NCBI GenBank assembly: GCA_026315105.1
Contig: CM048750.1
Span: forward strand, 162,592,549-162,656,548
DNA: 64,000 nucleotides
Reading direction: 5' to 3'
DNA from: Locusta migratoria
Taxonomy: Eukaryota > Arthropoda > Insecta > Orthoptera > Acrididae
The notes under the pieces were generated by a model that saw nothing but the letters and a program-made list of their open reading frames with translations, was not told the DNA's origin and did not search any database. How positions within the stretch are numbered: the stretch's first letter is position 1; each line of letters opens with the position of its first letter. Positions 62,580-64,000 of the stretch are shown piece by piece. The translations under genes and the position numbers were made by a program.

Positions 62580-62660
62580 ATTTTACAAATTATTCCACGA
62601 GGTCTGAAGATGACAGCTTGACTGTTGAAATTAGTAATGTGTAAATAGCAAGAATTAAAA
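62580..62660 (+). repeat. Repeat fragment with hammerhead-like motif
   Basis: 62604-62630 reads CTGAAGA, T, GACAG, CTTGA, CTGTT, GAAA. The two boxes enclose a 5-bp stem that keeps pairing although its sequence differs from the copy at 59534-59560. The surrounding sequence is AT-rich. Confidence 0.5.
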
Positions 62661-63796
62661 ATGTACAATGCGATTCTGTCTGTAAAGTATTATTATTACT
62701 CTAAAAATTTATAAAATGAAGTTCACATTTCATATTATGGAAACACACCAGTCTTAGTTCTAGGTGGCAGGTCAATTGTCAAAGGCAGTAAATAATAATG
62801 AAACATTTCATTACGTTCCATGAGTAGTTCTCCTTCGCAATATCTAATGTGTGTGTTTTAGGTTTTTCATTTTAAATCTCTCAAGAATTACAATAGCTAT
62901 CAGATATTAACAAAATTTTGAGGATTATTTCTACGCACTTATGAGTCACTATAAAGCTGTGAGAAAATATTTTAAACTATTTGCTCCCATTTAAATGCAT
63001 ATAAGATTACAAATTCATTTTATTTAAATAAGTGGCATTAGTTCCCGGCGCTGTCGGGGTACGTACTTGTACTTTATGGTAGTTCATCTTCTTTTCCGTC
63101 TCTGTCTATTTCCTTCTGCTCTGGTCTGTAACAATTTGTTGTAACCACGTCACCAAAATCCCGCGTATTCACTATGAGGAGTAAGATAAACTCTATCAGA
63201 TGTAACAGTAGTAGTAGTAGTAGTAGCAGTACGGTGCAAGCTGAAGATCTGACGAGCTAGGAATTGGAAGCGACATGGAAGAGTCATTGTGAGTCGTTGG
63301 AGTAGGGCTTGTAAGCCTTCCAAAAATGCAATGTTGGAAGAACTGGAAATATTATTTCCAAACGCTGTTTTTTCATGATTTACATATTTCTCCTTGCTTA
63401 AAATGCCAAATGGTAATATTAAGTATTTTGTCAGATATTTTCAAGTGTGTTGTTCTGCCTTTCTTGTGCTCTACTGGTTTTCTGTGGTAATAATGCAATG
63501 TGAGTAGACAGTCAAAATTACAATCTCTATATGTCTGTCAGATTTTCTAATTGTTGACTAACCACAAACACACAGTACATCTAATTAAACATACTTCTGT
63601 AAATATTTCTAACTAAAAATTACAATAAATTATCAGATCATAACTGTCTAAATTTGATAAATTGTTACTGATGGACTACTTAATTATTTAAATCACGAAT
63701 GAAACATTTACAGGCTTTCCAAAATCTTTGATTTTGCTAAAATTAACAGCTCTTCATCTTCTTTTTCCCCATGTAATATCACTTGACAGTGCAATA
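62661..63796. other. No gene seen; short (AGT)n
   Basis: AT-rich. An AGT trinucleotide run lies at about 63205-63228. No gene or element recognised. Confidence 0.45.
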
Positions 63797-64000
63797 TACA
63801 GAGTGGTCCATTGATAGTGACCGGGCGAAATATCTCACAAAATAAGCGTCAAACGAAAAAACTACAAAGAACTAAACTTTTCTGGCTTGAAGGGGAAAAC
63901 AGATGGCGCTATGGTTGGCCCGCTAGACGGCGGTGTCATAGGTCAGATGGATATCAACTGCATATTTTTAAAGTATGTACCCCTATTTTATTACATATTC
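63797..64000. mobile_element. Terminal inverted repeat of a DNA transposon, cut by window end
   Basis: TACAGAGTGGTCCATTGATAGTG, GACCGGGC, AATATCTCAC, AAATAAGCGTCAAACGAAAAAAC and AGATGGCGCTATGGTTGGCCCGC form a long outer end that I recognise as belonging to an abundant locust-type DNA transposon, probably of the Tc1/mariner group. Only this end is visible, and the transposase and the other end would lie beyond 64000. Confidence 0.6.

Overview
The window looks like intergenic or intronic DNA from a very large, repeat-filled insect genome, most likely an orthopteran such as a locust or grasshopper. This rests on the mix of repeats: many CR1-like and RTE-like LINEs, Penelope-like elements, Helitrons, hAT, Tc1 and mariner remnants, and several tRNA-derived SINE families whose bodies I recognise from locust-type genomes. 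The genus is an inference. I find no complete host gene. The only host-gene candidates are one short GC-rich open exon (21861-22062) and one unrecognised open frame (48000-48569), and neither is secure. All other recognisable coding sequence is transposon-derived.

Left part (1-14.5 kb): a SINE, a 1.1-kb inverted pair of SINE-like repeats, LINE 3' ends, and a tandem array of about 170-bp units, most carrying a palindrome around TAATATTAC. Next come a mariner remnant and a minus-strand CR1 LINE split by a nearly intact Ty3/gypsy retrotransposon (7320-13347). That element has two 470-bp LTRs, a GTAAT target duplication, a polypurine tract, a primer-binding site, and gag-protease-RT-RNase H and integrase frames. 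Middle left (14.5-24 kb): SINEs with perfect target duplications, mariner, CR1 and RTE copies, a foldback element with arms of about 300 bp, and the candidate exon. Middle (24-39 kb): nested Helitrons with a helicase remnant, a LINE whose internal segment is tandemly triplicated and later hit by a hAT MITE and an RTE copy, Penelope remnants with a GIY-YIG domain, GC-rich islands, and a hAT element with an 8-bp target duplication.

Right part (39-64 kb): the best LINE of the window, a near full-length CR1 element (39649-43841). It has an esterase-like ORF1 and an endonuclease-RT ORF2, broken by only a few frameshifts. After it come inverted SINE pairs, a second CR1-like family whose RT catalytic segment is triplicated (45888-46790), Tc1 and further LINE remnants, and an AT-rich, gene-poor end. 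The final 200 bp are the outer end of a DNA transposon that runs out of the window.

These genes do not form a shared pathway. They are layers of insertions whose relative order can often be read from nesting and target-site duplications. SINEs carry tRNA-like pol III boxes and probably depended on LINE machinery. CR1 copies share a TGTAGA-rich 3' tail and RTE copies a CAA-rich tail. Coordinates of degenerate elements are approximate to a few tens of bases.
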